Below, piece by piece: positions 12,961 through 25,056 of a stretch of DNA of 64,000 nt. The notes beneath the pieces were generated by a model. The model had not been told where the DNA came from. It ran no database searches and saw only the letters and a list, made by a program, of their open reading frames with translations. The position numbers and the translations under genes are program-made. The stretch's first letter is position 1. Each line of letters starts with the position of its first letter. The DNA comes from Kudoa neothunni (taxonomy: Eukaryota; Cnidaria). The stretch spans positions 10,354,001-10,418,000 of the forward strand of contig OZ199840.1 of assembly GCA_964304625.1 (NCBI GenBank), given 5' to 3'.

Positions 12961-13550
12961 TGCATTTTCCTTGCATTCTATTATATAATAATCCATCTAT
13001 TGTTAATTTTCTATTTAATTAAACACAATAATTAACAAATATAGAAATTTGTATAGCAAAAATATTTCGATTATTATAAGTGCTTTTTACATTTAGAATT
13101 TAAATAATTTCAAAAGAAATTACTGGTAAAGATTCCATAGTTGTTACTTTTGTTTTATTGCTAAAAATAATTCATGTCGTGGCGATTAAAAATTAATGGT
13201 ATATATTTTAATAAAGTTGGGGATATTAGATAAATAATTCGAGTTTTTCCTTTCGTTCCCTAATTTTTCTTTTTCATCAAGAATTTTCTAAATTTATATA
13301 AAACTTGAATTTTATTTCTTTTTAAATAAATAGTTTAACAAAAATTTTAAATCTTTTTAATCTGTTTAATGAAGTTAGCAATGGGAACAAAACGGGGGAA
13401 ATATTTATATGTATGATTGGATTTTGCATTAAAACAAGATGGGGTTCTCGATATATCCATTGAACGTATTGGTGGCACTTAAGAGAGAAAGGTTAAGAAT
13501 CACCAATTTAGAGTTAAAATTATTTTATCTTTAATATTCACAATGAAAAA

Positions 13551-13766
13551 TGTGGGATATTTTTCAACCCAAAGTCCACCGGAAGGTGGAAAATGTATAT
13601 TTCCGTCAGTACCATATTTAAAAAATTTCATTATAATTTGTAAATAACACTATCTTGAAGTAATAGAGATATTTTTAGAAATTTTGAAAATATAAATATT
13701 GAATATTACACAATAAACAATGTCTCATTGGGATAGTCTTATATCCCAAATCCATTAGAAAGTTAA
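13551..13766. repeat. Short TTAA-ended repeat, copy 1
   Basis: Aligns with 20,821-21,039: TTTTTCAACCCAAAGTCCACC, then AATAAACAA, then CCCAAATCCATTAGAAAGTTAA. The right end CCATTAGAnnGTTAA matches the piggyBac-like ends seen at 60,771 and 62,206, so it is probably the terminus of such an element. Confidence 0.55.
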
Positions 13767-13914
13767 TTGACTTAGTCCCCAAATAACATATCCAATGATC
13801 CCTCTTAAGTTTGGAATTTATCCGCAGTGATATAATTCATAATATGAGACTTTGATATATTTGTAACAAATAAGTAATTTCAGTATAATGTAATGTAAGA
13901 CTAAAAGCGATATT

Positions 13915-16900
13915 TCAGATTTGTCTTTCAGCAGGTTTTTTATTCCTTAAGTAGACTCCTACAAGAATGCAAAGCACCACGATAATTACGAGTGATATGC
14001 CGATTCCAATTCCAGCTTTTTTACCATTTGACATTCTTGGTGGTGTAACAGTGGGGTCAACATTGGTAGTTGAGGTTGGTACCATCCAAGTCGTAGTTTC
14101 TTCACTGGTGGTTTTTTTGGTAGTCGTATCAATGGTAGTTGTACTTGTGGTATCTGTACTTGTCGTAGTATCGGTGATTGTGCTAGTTGTAGTATCGGAG
14201 ATTGTGCTAGTTGTAGTATCGGAGATTGTGCTACTTGTAGTATCGGAGATTGTGCTACTTGTAGTATCGGAGATTGTGCTAGTTGTAGTATCGGAGATTG
14301 TGCTACTTGTAGTATCGGAGATTGTGCTACTTGTAGTATCGGAGATTGTGCTACTTGTAGTATCGGAGATTGTGCTACTTGTAGTATCGGAGATTGTGCT
14401 ACTTGTAGTATCGGTAGTTATGCTAGTCACAGTATTGGTGGTTGTACTAGTCGTGGCATCGGTGGTTATACTAGTCGTGGCATCGGTGGTTGTACCAGTT
14501 GTGGTATCGATGGTTGTAGTTTCAGCAACGGATTCCTCAGTGGCTGCGGCAATAACCGCTGTTTTATTTATTCTGTGCCAAAAACCGCTTAATCTTCTAG
14601 TTTTATCCTTAGTGGTTGTGGGTTGAATAGTGGATTCTTCAGTTATCGTTGTTGTAGTGGTTGTTTCACTATTGATGATCAGTTGGCAATTTGATAATAA
14701 TATTAATAGTTGAAAAATATACGATGTTGACAACGTGGAAGTTTGATCATTTTTAAGAATTAAGCCGATTCTTGGGTCGGCAAAAATCATTTTTTTCTGC
14801 ATCAAATCAGGTGTATCCCTATAGATTTGTTTTAATTCCATTTTACTTACAAATACAAACTTGTACACCAGAAGATTCTTCCCAGTGAATCCCAAAATAT
14901 TCTCCAGTACATATCTCAAATAAACGATTTGGATACATTCAACGTTTACTGGTAACATCTAGAAATCCATCAATCGGTTAATTAATTAGAAAATCTAATA
15001 AATTGACCTCCGTTGGAATGTCGACGCCCACACACAGTTTGTCCTGTATAGTTACCAGTGCCTTTTGTACATCGGGTTCAATATCTTCTTGCTTTACCAA
15101 GTGAGTGTAAAGCTTTATTTTAATCCGAAAAATATTTTTATGAATCTCGACAAAACCAATTAATATACCTTTATATCACTGTTGGAGGGGAGTGACATGG
15201 GGAGGTTGAAACCGGCGAAATTCTCCTTTATTAATAGGTCCAAGTTGGTATCGTGTCGAGTGATTGTTTTTTCGATGAACGTTTTACATTCATTCTCTTC
15301 GAAAGCCCCAGTAAATTTAACGGGAATAGCCAAATTGAAATCTTTTACGCAATTGCTGTACATTTTGGTTGCGTCAAATTCTACAAATTTATTTTTGGGT
15401 AAACATGGATGAGGGATCTCATTCTTCAAAGGATAGTCCTATATGTGGTTTGATTAGGTGTATGATGATAGCTATTCAAAACTTGTAAAAGGTCCTTATA
15501 GATCAAATAGTTGACTTCAATAGGACTGGCACATGAAAAATTGTTTGCAAAAATCGAATAGTCTTGTTCTCTATAACTGATACGGTGTATGAGTGATGCC
15601 GGGTAAACGGTGGGGTCTGATGCGATAAAGCCTAAAAACAGTATCTCTTCTCTATATATTAATGATATATGGGTTTGCATTATCTTAACATAATCAGAAT
15701 AGAATCTAAATAGTTTTACTTTATGACGAATATCGATGTTAGTGAGACCAAAAGTAAAGATATCTGCTGTTCTTGTGTCATATAACTCCATTGAATCCAC
15801 GCCTCGGATTCTCATAAAATTTTCTCCTACTAGGGTATCAAAACTAATCGATTGTTCGAGTTTTAACGGATCAAGACTAAATAAGAGCGGAATTACAGAA
15901 AAGATTAACAAATATCGATGAGTGATAATATGACTACATTTTTTGTAGGTTTTTTGTGTGGAAAACTTTTAGGAATATTTCTTTGTTAGGAACATTGGAA
16001 AGTGCCGATGTTTGCTTGATTTTGTTAATGCATTCCTCAATACTAGAGTCTATATTTTCGAATATATATTTGGCGTAATCAGATTAACAAAATATAAATC
16101 CATTTTAATATAATAAATTAATTTCAATGATCAATAATGGGTTGATTTATATTATAAATTAATTAAAAATTTATATTTATCATGTAAATAGGAGTACTCA
16201 AAAATTTAGAAGCTAAATATGAGTTGCAAGCGGATATACAGTAACGTATGGGTCGTGTGTAATATCGCAATAAAACATAAATTAAACAGTATCTTGAAAA
16301 TTTAATTCACGTGATATAAACTAAATAACATTGGCAACATCTTACCTAAATTTAAATTTAGAAAAATTACATTAACAATGGTTTATATGCATTCTATGCG
16401 TCGTACGCTGTGAATTTGCTTCATAAAAAAATGAGATTATGATTCGTGCCTGATGATTTTTATTTCATAATGACGAAGAATATGACTGGTGCTTCAACAG
16501 GTGGTAAAACATTTTCCATTCTATCCCAAAAGTTAAATTAATGAAATATCATCAAAAAGTAGCCAGTAAATCCATCGCTAAATTTGAAATAATGATCTTT
16601 GATGTAGAAGCAAAGTCTACCTTAAATACTATTATAAACATACAGAATAGTTGTGTTAACATTATAACGATTGTTCTGTTCAAAATTAAGAAAAACTCTC
16701 GAAGGGAGAAAATGTGGATATTGTTCTACAAATGAGAGTGAATTGATGAGAGAAAAAAATTGAGGATCCTCAATAAGTTTCTATCATTGAAGTTGTTGAA
16801 TTCCTCATGATGCCTCGCAGTAAATACCTGTATCTACTAAACGATTTATGACGTTTCAAAAAGATTTAACATTTGCACCATACATTTTTTGGTGTATTTT

Positions 16901-17376
16901 CGAATGTAAATCATATCGCATGGAAAATTAACGCAACTATTAAACTAAATAAGTATGCTAATTGGTCAAAATATAACCTAATGTTTTAAATTTTTGTGTA
17001 TTTCGTTTACGCTAAGTTTATGTATCGTGAGTAATTATGACTGGTGTGTAATGATTTTGATTGTCCTTTTTATTACGCACCACCCATAAGTCACTGTAAT
17101 ATTGTAACTATTAATAACGATATATACATTGACAGACTTCTTCAAAATAGGTCGCGAATTCGTCAGTGTTTTCTGATGACTCAAGGCTGACTTGCCTCAA
17201 TGAATAATAGATAGTTCTGATCCATCCATCACCATTATCCATTAATATTATTCCATGCTAAATTAAATCTAATGTAAACCTACTCTTTGAGCAATTACTA
17301 TCGCTTGACTATCGCACAAAATTCCAACCAAACGGAGTGCTGCAACTAGGAAGAATAATTCGATAATGAACCCCAT
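13915..17376 (-). CDS. Gene B: secreted, mucin-stalk type I membrane protein (671 aa)
   Basis: Family not recognised. Ten minus-strand exons: 17376-17284, 17257-17128, 16049-15938, 15876-15720, 15683-15483, 15438-15169, 15112-15008, 14958-14861, 14818-14723, 14668-13915. They sum to 2,016 nt, exactly 672 codons. The N-terminus is a signal peptide (ELFFLVAALRLVGIL). The ectodomain of about 400 residues contains EIPHPCLPKNKF and DPRIGLIL, both shared with gene A. The stalk is Thr/Ser-rich with a 24-bp repeat coding SSTISDTT, an O-glycosylation-type sequence. It ends in GKKAGIGIG, one membrane helix and a short tail (RNKKPAERQI). Introns are 26-61 nt except intron 2 (16050-17127), which carries a mariner MITE. 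The 36-nt intron (15684-15719) and 42-nt intron (14819-14860) are multiples of three without stops, so they look like coding sequence; alignment to gene A shows they are introns. Probably a cell-surface adhesion or coat protein by architecture only. Confidence 0.85.
14165..14510. repeat. 24-bp coding minisatellite in gene B
   Basis: About ten near-identical tandem copies of a 24-bp unit (plus strand: gtagtatcggagattgtgct plus four bases) at about 14,170-14,410, grading into diverged copies up to 14,510. On the minus strand each unit codes eight residues, SSTISDTT or a close variant. Two or three synonymous or Ser/Thr variants alternate among copies, suggesting recent slippage or unequal exchange. 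Confidence 0.9.
16239..17096. mobile_element. Mariner-type MITE inside intron 2 of gene B (858 bp)
   Basis: Bounded by TA on each side. The left end is CAGTAACGTATGGGTCGTGT and the right end ACGCACCACCCATAAGTCACTG, imperfect inverted repeats of each other. The left 220 bp resemble the shorter copy at 11,481-11,732. No transposase. It lies between exon 2 (17128-17257) and exon 3 (15938-16049) of gene B and accounts for most of that unusually long intron. Confidence 0.75.
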
Positions 17377-17905
17377 CTACCTATATATGAGGTTTTAAGT
17401 TGGTAGATTTTACAAAATTTCGTTTGTTACCTTTTTTATAATGCTAACGGTTGAGATTTTGTGGCGAGATTATCACAATGGGAATTAACCTTTTATATTA
17501 ATGATTAAAGTATTCTCACACTTGTGAAAAAAAAATTTGATTTGAATTAGGGTGCAAGTATTAAATTTTAATTGTTTTTGAGCCAATTTTAGTGTCTAAT
17601 TAACTTATTTTTTTAAAGCTACGGACTGGTTTTCGGTCGATATATTTTTTTTATATCTAATATTAAAATTTGAAGAAATTTCCTCAGAGTAAATAAAAAA
17701 TAAATGAAATGTGACAATATTTATTCCCACTACTAATTATATCAATTAGGTAAGACTTCATATTAATTATCATTATTAGATGCTACCAAGAATAAAAAAC
17801 AACTTCAACAAATTATCAGTCACAATATTTGTCATTCATTTTGTGAATGTTTTCAGTTTACTAATAATATGTGCACATGATGGAATCCAAAGCTAACCTT
17901 TTCGA
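17377..17905. other. Spacer upstream of gene B, nothing recognised
   Basis: AT-rich sequence; the gene B promoter should lie in its left part, but no motif stands out. Confidence 0.5.
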
Positions 17906-18280
17906 TTAATTTATATCTCGTCTTAAGTCATTATTTATAGAACAGCAGAATCCAGCAACAACAACAACTCCCTTGTAATTAACACAATTTGTTATCATTG
18001 CACATTGCACAATCAGAATAATATTCCACAAAGTAAACATTGGCTGTTCAGATTTTGATGTGGACGTATTATTTTTCGCCGGTGAAAAAGCTAGAAAAGA
18101 ATATAAGCTGTGTCCAAATAGAGCATGAGTTATGGCAATTTCTGCTAATAAGGTAATAATTATAACGATTTCTATCCTATAGTGTAAAACTAAGATTTTC
18201 AATATACATTTGGAGAGAGGTGGACATATGAGATGAAAATTATTTTTCAATAATATGTAAGATTTTAATCGATTTATCAT
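17906..18280 (-). CDS. Hypothetical membrane protein or exon fragment
   Basis: A 124-codon minus-strand frame starting with ATG contains two hydrophobic stretches, EIVIIITLLAEIAITHAL and TLWNIILIVQCAMI, separated by a polar segment (AKNNTSTSKSEQ). I do not recognise a family. The segment between the first ATG and RIEIV could be an intron (a TATAG acceptor precedes it). Length and hydrophobicity are more than expected by chance at this base composition, but splicing cannot be resolved. Confidence 0.25.
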   Translation of the reverse strand: MINRLKSYILLKNNFHLICPPLSKCILKILVLHYRIEIVIIITLLAEIAITHALFGHSLYSFLAFSPAKNNTSTSKSEQPMFTLWNIILIVQCAMITNCVNYKGVVVVAGFCCSINNDLRRDIN

Positions 18281-18456
18281 ATTATTCTAAGATCTTTTAT
18301 TTACGATATCAATAACGGAACCTTCTTATTTATTACACTTGGTAAATCGAAAAACACTATTTTGTGACGTTACCTACGCCAGATACTATACAGAGAAACT
18401 ATATATTCTACTAGAATAACTATTTTTAGAGAAAATTTTAAATCATTGAAGTCAGT

Positions 18457-18560
18457 GGTTCTTAACCTTTCTTGCCTATAGACCTCTAATATGTTGGATG
18501 GATTAAACACGGACCCCATGTTGTTTTAATGTGTAATCTAAACATAAATATAAATATTAT
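18457..18560 (+). mobile_element. Single hAT-like terminus
   Basis: CAGTGGTTCTTAACCTTTCT followed by a GACCCCATG tract resembles the CAGTGGTTCTCAACC terminal repeat of many hAT elements. No matching opposite end is seen in the window, so this is a solo or truncated end. Confidence 0.35.
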
Positions 18561-20820
18561 AAATTAAATTATTTATCTATTATCCCAAATGTAATTAAAA
18601 TACATTTAATATTTTTATAGTATGTTAAAAAAATGTGATTATTAAGAAAAGATTAATTTTGGATAATAGACGAAATATCAACAACTTTAAATTCGTCACA
18701 TCAATTTTGATTATATTAAAAATCAACAAATTATAGTAAATGACGATTAATGTTTTAAAGTAAAAAAGTTAACAAAATCTTATGGATTCATATATAAAAT
18801 TGGTCACCGATTTTTCATTCTTTTTTTAAAATGACTCATTAAAATTGTAAAGTTTTCCAAATGTTTACATTAACAAATATATTCAACTAAGGGGTGATTA
18901 TAGATGAACTAACTGATTGAAAATGAAGCAAAACGGATACTGATTACCACGTTATTTTATCGATTTTTCGTAATTTTGGGGGAAAATCTGTTGGTTAATA
19001 TATTATTTCTAAAAAATTAGAAATATAGCAACAAGAAAAGTTAAAGATATAACAACATTAGAATACAAATATAAAATTAGTAAATATTTTGAACATTTTC
19101 CATTAAAAATCTCCAAGGTAACTATTCTGAAACATTTTAGCAAACCCAAAACAAAAGCTTTAAATGGCATTTTTACGAAAAAAAAAGAACAATTTTGCAC
19201 TAATTAATAAAGTTTGGACCTTTTTCGAATATTATTTAAATTAAAAATTGATATATATATATACATATATTTGATATAATGGGTCAAAATACGAAACAAT
19301 CCAAAATAACTGATTTTTTCAGGAATAGACATTAAGGGTCACCTATTTCGTGGTTGTAAATATTTTATTCATTTGTATTCTGTCGATAAAAATGTCGCTA
19401 ATTATTTGTTCTACGTTCCTAAAAAGAGAAATTAATTATTATATACATGCGCGTAAGCGTGTGAAATTGGTTTCAATCGATTTTACATACTTTTTCATGG
19501 TCCGGATGGGATTGTAAAAATCGGTTGCTTTTTGTATATATATTTATATATATAAATTGCTCAATGCAAAATACCTTTATAATAATCGAAATATTTTTAC
19601 TATTTATAATCAGTGTTTTTGTTAATTTCAGTAATAATTTAAAAAAATTATAAAAAAGAAAGATTAATATGTAATAGAATATATTTAATGCAAAAAATAT
19701 ATATTGTTTATACAACAATAAACATCACTAGAGTATTTATTAAAATATTTTTAATCGTTTTTTATCAGCAAATCAACGGAATTTGAACGGAATGTTGTGG
19801 GTGGGTTGAAGGTTTTTCATATTGTTTGGCAGTTTAGCTTTACTTTGTTGGAACGCAACATACATAAGCTGGAAATTCACGTAATTTTCTTAATAAAATC
19901 CACCTTTCAATTATTAGGACATGATTAAAAAAACTCAAATTCTTTCCAATATCAATAACTGTGAAATGACGGTCTTGTAGAGATAAATTTACATTGTTAT
20001 GGTGATCAAAAATATCGGATAAATAATTAAATTCATAAATATAGATTTTATTTGGAAAATTTTTGAATAGAATGTTATATCCATTTTTTTTAATGTATAA
20101 ACATCTTTGAGAAACATTAAACTTTTTCACCCTCTAATAGACTGAAAATCGACTGCACTTTCACTCCGATGGACTCTGGGGTAGTTTTCGACCCCAGATT
20201 TTTATTTCATCGTTTGTCACAAAAAAATTCCGTAAGAAGAAATATTGAAAATTTTGGTGGATTCATACAAAGAATAAAAAGTTATGGCGCAAATAAATTT
20301 GTTAATAATCCCGACGAACCTACGAATATCACTGTCGTCAACAACCGCCGTATTAGTTTTTAATCCAGATTTCGGTTGACTGCGTGTTGTTCTAATTAAA
20401 GCTTTTAAAACTTAAATATTAATCTACATAATTCCTTAACCTATTTTCTGTGTCATAAATAAACCGCATTTAATGCAAACATGAAACAAATATTTATTAG
20501 GTGGTTCTAACACCAAAGTTTATTGCAAACTGCGTACACAACGTTGGTTTTTTAAACTCATTTTCATGGAATAAAGATTAAATGCAGTTTAAAATTTTTT
20601 GGTGCCATGATTCTCTCCATTAGTAAGTCATATAATAATTTCGCCATCATTTCAATAATTACCTCCGAAAAATATCATCACCAAAAAACGTTTTTATATA
20701 TAATCACGTGATCTATTAACCGTTTATAAGTGTTGTATCGTAAAATATAGACCACAGAAAATCCTAAATTCCAGTGTCTACGCTAAAAAGTGTTTCATCT
20801 TTAATTTTAGAAAAATAAAT
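18561..20820. other. Spacer with a few repeat ends
   Basis: Mostly AT-rich filler. A pogo-like end motif (gtgtgaaattggtttcaatc) lies near 19,455. A segment at 20,180-20,290 (ggggtagttttcgacccc, then tttttatttcatcgtttg) resembles 60,965-61,060 in the piggyBac-like element. A 96-codon minus-strand frame at 19,840-20,130 has no recognisable motif. Confidence 0.4.
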
Positions 20821-21039
20821 TGTGGGGTAGTTTTTACCCAAAAGTCCATCGGCGAGTGGGAAATGTGTATTTACGCCAATACAAAAGATAAAAATTGTTA
20901 TTTTATTCCAATATGTAAATAAACTTATTTTGAAGGAATAGAAGTAATCTTAGAAAGTTTTAAATTATAAGTAACCGATTATACAATAAACAAAATCTCG
21001 TTGGAATAAATTTCTACCCCAAATCCATTAGAGGGTTAA
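20821..21039. repeat. Short TTAA-ended repeat, copy 2
   Basis: Second copy of the repeat at 13,551-13,766. It begins TGTGGGGTAGTTTTTACCC and ends CCATTAGAGGGTTAA (TTAA at 21036-21039), the inverse of the TTAACCCTCTAA end type of the piggyBac-like element at 62,206. Confidence 0.55.
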
Positions 21040-21689
21040 AAATATCCTTTGAAAGTCAGCGAGCATCAATATGATATAAAGTCATCTCTCACTCTGTCCA
21101 GGTTTCTTCGCAAAGGACTTTGAATGAGCGTTAATTTTTAGCTTTCGGTTTTTCCTCATGCACTAACTCTACAGCTACATCAAGTATATCCTTTAAAACA
21201 TTAGGGGGTTTTGATGATTGATAATATATGCCGCTGTATAAAACAATAAACAACTATTATTTGACACACATTTTTTCCAATAATCACGAATAACCAAACA
21301 TCTTAATTCTTACCAGAAAATAAAGGGGCACCATCCGTACTTATATTTACTAATTTCTTCGTAAAACCAAAATTTTGCATATCGAATAAGGTTTCTAAAA
21401 ATTATAAAATGACAGAAATTATTGTTTCTTTTAACATGGGTTTACAAATTAAAAATTCCCTTTTGATTTATTTTTTATACACATAGCGCAAAACAACGAT
21501 TAATGTGTTGCGTTGCGATACATCTCTAGATTCGTCAATTTGGAGATGGTGTCTCGTGTAATTTGAGTGTCATGTATTGAAAAATATTTCGGGATTTCCT
21601 TGATTCTTTTACTAATTATGTCATTCGATACCGTTACTTTTTCAATTAAATTTCTTTTTACTTATTACTTAATATCTTAAACGTTTTCA

Positions 21690-23105
21690 ATGCAATTAAA
21701 TTGGAGAGCAATCTTAGAAGTTTTATTTCTAAATATTATTCGTCTTCAAAAACTTTATTTAACGAAAGAACTTTAATTGATAAACATCACTCCAAAACAG
21801 TTATGGAGGGCGCGAGATCGATTGAAACGGCTCTTTCGAATGTTCAATATAACTTAACCATCGGTGAATCACCTCACGCTAAGAACCGACTGATTTCTGA
21901 CACATTAGCTAGCTATTACGATTGTTATTCGAACAGAAGAAAACTAATTATGTTAGATTCGTCGAGAATTTTACAATGTAACTCAGGTACGGTTGTTAAC
22001 CAATTATCAAATGTGCTGAACGTTGTGATTTAACATGGGATAACTGTTATACCATCAGTTCGGATTCAACCTCATATATAAAAGAACTTGTCAAAGAACC
22101 GAAAACGATGTACCTACATATTATTCGAATCTCGTGCTTTTCACATTTTATACATCTTGCCTTTCGCAAAGCTTCTGATACTTATTTTATGAATATTAAA
22201 ATGTTATGCTTGAAGTTTTCGTCTATTCTGGCAAAAAACAAAAATTCTTAAATCATATTTCCGGTTCTTATCAAGAATAACAATATAGAAAATTTATAAG
22301 AGCTCGTATTTTTTAAATCCGTTTGTATAGATTTTACAATTGTTTAAACCAGATAAATAAGTACTATCAAGAAATGGTGAGTTTTTTAAATGAAAGCAAA
22401 GACGAGAAACTTGGGGATAAGTTTTTTTTAACACCTAGAAATAAATTCAAATAGTTAGAGTATCTTATTTTTGTCTGTAAAAATGCTGGTGAAATAACTT
22501 ACGCCCATGATGGATTTTTCAAAACATATAGAAACCGAAGTAAACTTTTGTCTCTCAAGAGTATTTTAATGAATGAATGACGATTTCGGAATTAAAAAGA
22601 TTAATCTGTTGAGAAATCACAAGGATACTTTTGGTTTTCTTCCATTTTAAGCTAGAGAAGAGTTGATCGCTAAGGCTTAATATTTCTTCGATTGAATAAT
22701 CCAGGAAATCCGTCAATGCACAATAAACAACATGAAAGCTTATTGTTTATTATTAACATTTATGGGGACAATCGAACACATCCACCCAATCATTTGATTG
22801 TCGGATTGTCGAATCGTCGATTGAAGACGCAAGTATTGATGATCTCTGCTACCTGTTGCATGCTAAAGACAAGACAGAACTAAAAATGGATAATTTTTAA
22901 GCTGTGAATAAACTAACTACTGATAATAAACAATGGGAAAAATCAGGTATCTACTCATTGTCGTCCGAACATACAAAAGATTTGTTACTGTCGCCTGTAT
23001 CATAAATTATTGTTGAAAGGCGTTTGTCGAAAATGAGTTATACGTTCCGAAAAAAGATGATGGGATTGTCTGATGGGCGATTTACCATATTATCGATTTA
23101 AAATT
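21690..23105 (+). pseudogene. hAT transposase remnant 1
   Basis: Broken plus-strand frames. The piece at 21,701-22,033 contains NVQYNLTIGESPHAKNR...LASYYD, parallel to NVRFSLVIDETPDFKNR...LVCFYD in remnant 2, the region around the first catalytic Asp of hAT transposases. It continues as a WDN...SDSTSY block at about 22,040-22,080. Near 23,020-23,090 RLSKMSYTFRKKMMGLSDGR is the C-terminal dimerisation motif (ER.FS....R). Frameshifts and stops interrupt it throughout. Confidence 0.7.
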
Positions 23106-23299
23106 TTAACGGTCCATCCATTCATTAACCTATGTTTAGTCACAATAATTGAATCCATCGTTTAAAATTTGTTTCACTATTTCTGTTGTAATATAATCCT
23201 AAAAATCACGACTTATAAGATATTTTTATGATCGATAAAAGCCGTTGACTTAAAAAAATAGAAAATTGCAAAGTCATACATATAATTAAAGCATGTAAC

Positions 23300-25056
23300 T
23301 TTCGATTAAAATCGATTTTCGTCGAATTTATAAAAAAAAATCAACGTTTTTTTTCTTCGGATCTTATCAGTTTTCGCGACATTTAAACATATGGCGAGAA
23401 AAAGATGACAATTGTTTAGTTTTTTGGACGAATGATCGTTTCTTAGAATAATTGACAATGTTTTGGTGTGCAAATACTGTAAAAATTAACCCACCAGCAC
23501 AACAGAATAGAGTACAGGAGCATTCAGTTTCAAAAAAACATAATTCATCGTTTAATTTATGAAAACATACGTCTCCGTTACCTAATTATTTTTATAGAGA
23601 TCGAAATAATGATGAAATGGAAATCGATTTAGTTTCGATGATAATTTTTGGTGGACTTTCTTTTAAATCCATTGCGATGCATACTCCCCTGCGTAACTAT
23701 ATTACAAAAATACTGTCTTATCACGCGATATTTACCTGATGTTAGACTATTATTTGACAAAAATGTTGAAGCATTGACGCTTATATTGAACAATGTGCGG
23801 TTTTCATTAGTGATTGACGAGACTCCGGATTTCAAGAATCGGCCAATGATTCATACTTTAGTGTGCTTCTATGATCATTGATCACTCGTTGGATAAAAAA
23901 GGGTTTTTATGATGGATCACACGATTTTACATTAATGTAGCTCAGTGATTATTTCCAACCATATTTCTCAAGTGATGACAAAATGTAAACTCGATAGGAA
24001 CAATTATTTGGCTATAATATCCGACGTAACGTCATACATGATAAAATATTACAAAAATATTTCATCATTACATTCAATTATCATAAGAGTTCGTTTTTTC
24101 TCCCATTTGATTGATCTTTCAATTCCAATAATTGTCAGACATACTTCCACATGAGAAAATTTTTTTCATGAAACTTTAGGCATTTCATTCAAAAACAGAC
24201 GTGCTAGGTAGGTTTTTATGTATCATCCAGAAAAACATGATATTGAGTATTTAAAAGAAATACTCGGTGTAAATGATTGCGGATAGTATAGTCTCTATAA
24301 TTGTGTTAAGGAAATATTGAATTATATCCATGCTGTTATTGTCAATGATTTCTCAGTTGATAAATAGATTGATCTAAACGTTTCTTCACTCAAAGAATTA
24401 TTTATTTATTAAGTCATTGTCCAAACATTAAATCCTATTAACGACTTTTCAAAGTTTGTTGAATGGGAGAATGAACTAACTTCTTCAAGTGTATTCGAAT
24501 GGATATCAACAACGTTCCGAGTTGATTAAACTTCAATAATATTGTCTCAAGACCAAACCCTTCCCGAATGGAATTTTAAGGAGAGAGAAGCCATCACAAT
24601 TAAGTTGAATTTGTTTATTGATAAATTAATATTGAAACTCAATGAGATAATATGTAAACAAACGTACGATTGTTCCCTATCTTCAACGTTCATGGAGACT
24701 ATCAAGAACCTAGATACTACCAAAAATATGAATTTCAAATCAATAGATATACCTGATATTGCGGAATTCTTAAGTAAAGAACAAAGAAAATTAATAAAGT
24801 TCAACTTCAATTATTATCTTCCTTAAATGAAATAGATGTGATTGGTGATTCACACTTTTGGATCAACAAGAGAAGATTAGTTCCAGTATTATCAAAAATA
24901 GCGCTGGATATTTTAACAATTTCTACTTCTTCAATCGCTGTTGAAATAAACGTTTCAGAAATGAGACATTCATTCACACAATATCGATTTTCACTCTCAA
25001 AAGAAAAATGCTCAATGATCATGCAGCTATATTACAAGGGAAACATTGAATATTAA
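23300..25056 (+). pseudogene. hAT transposase remnant 2
   Basis: A second broken copy in the same orientation. It holds FSLVIDETPDFKNRPMIHTL (23,790-23,850), then IISDVTSYM (24,010-24,040), and a C-terminal hAT dimerisation block PVLSKIALDILTIS...VEINVSEMRHSF...RFSLSKEK at 24,870-25,015, ending at 25,056. Stops and frameshifts separate these parts. The 5' flank (cgattaaaatcgatttcgt type) is shared with the fragment at 35,765. Confidence 0.75.

Noticed and set aside
13967-14626. 219-codon plus-strand frame rich in Val/Leu, over the minisatellite
   Set aside because: It is the antisense of gene B's 24-bp repeat; the repeat unit is a multiple of three and keeps every frame open. Gene A alignment and splice sites support the minus strand.
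14669-14722. Hydrophobic segment SYIFQLLILLSNCQLII in gene B as an internal membrane helix
   Set aside because: It lies in a GT-AG segment matching an intron of gene A at the same position and phase; removing it restores a continuous Ser/Thr stalk.
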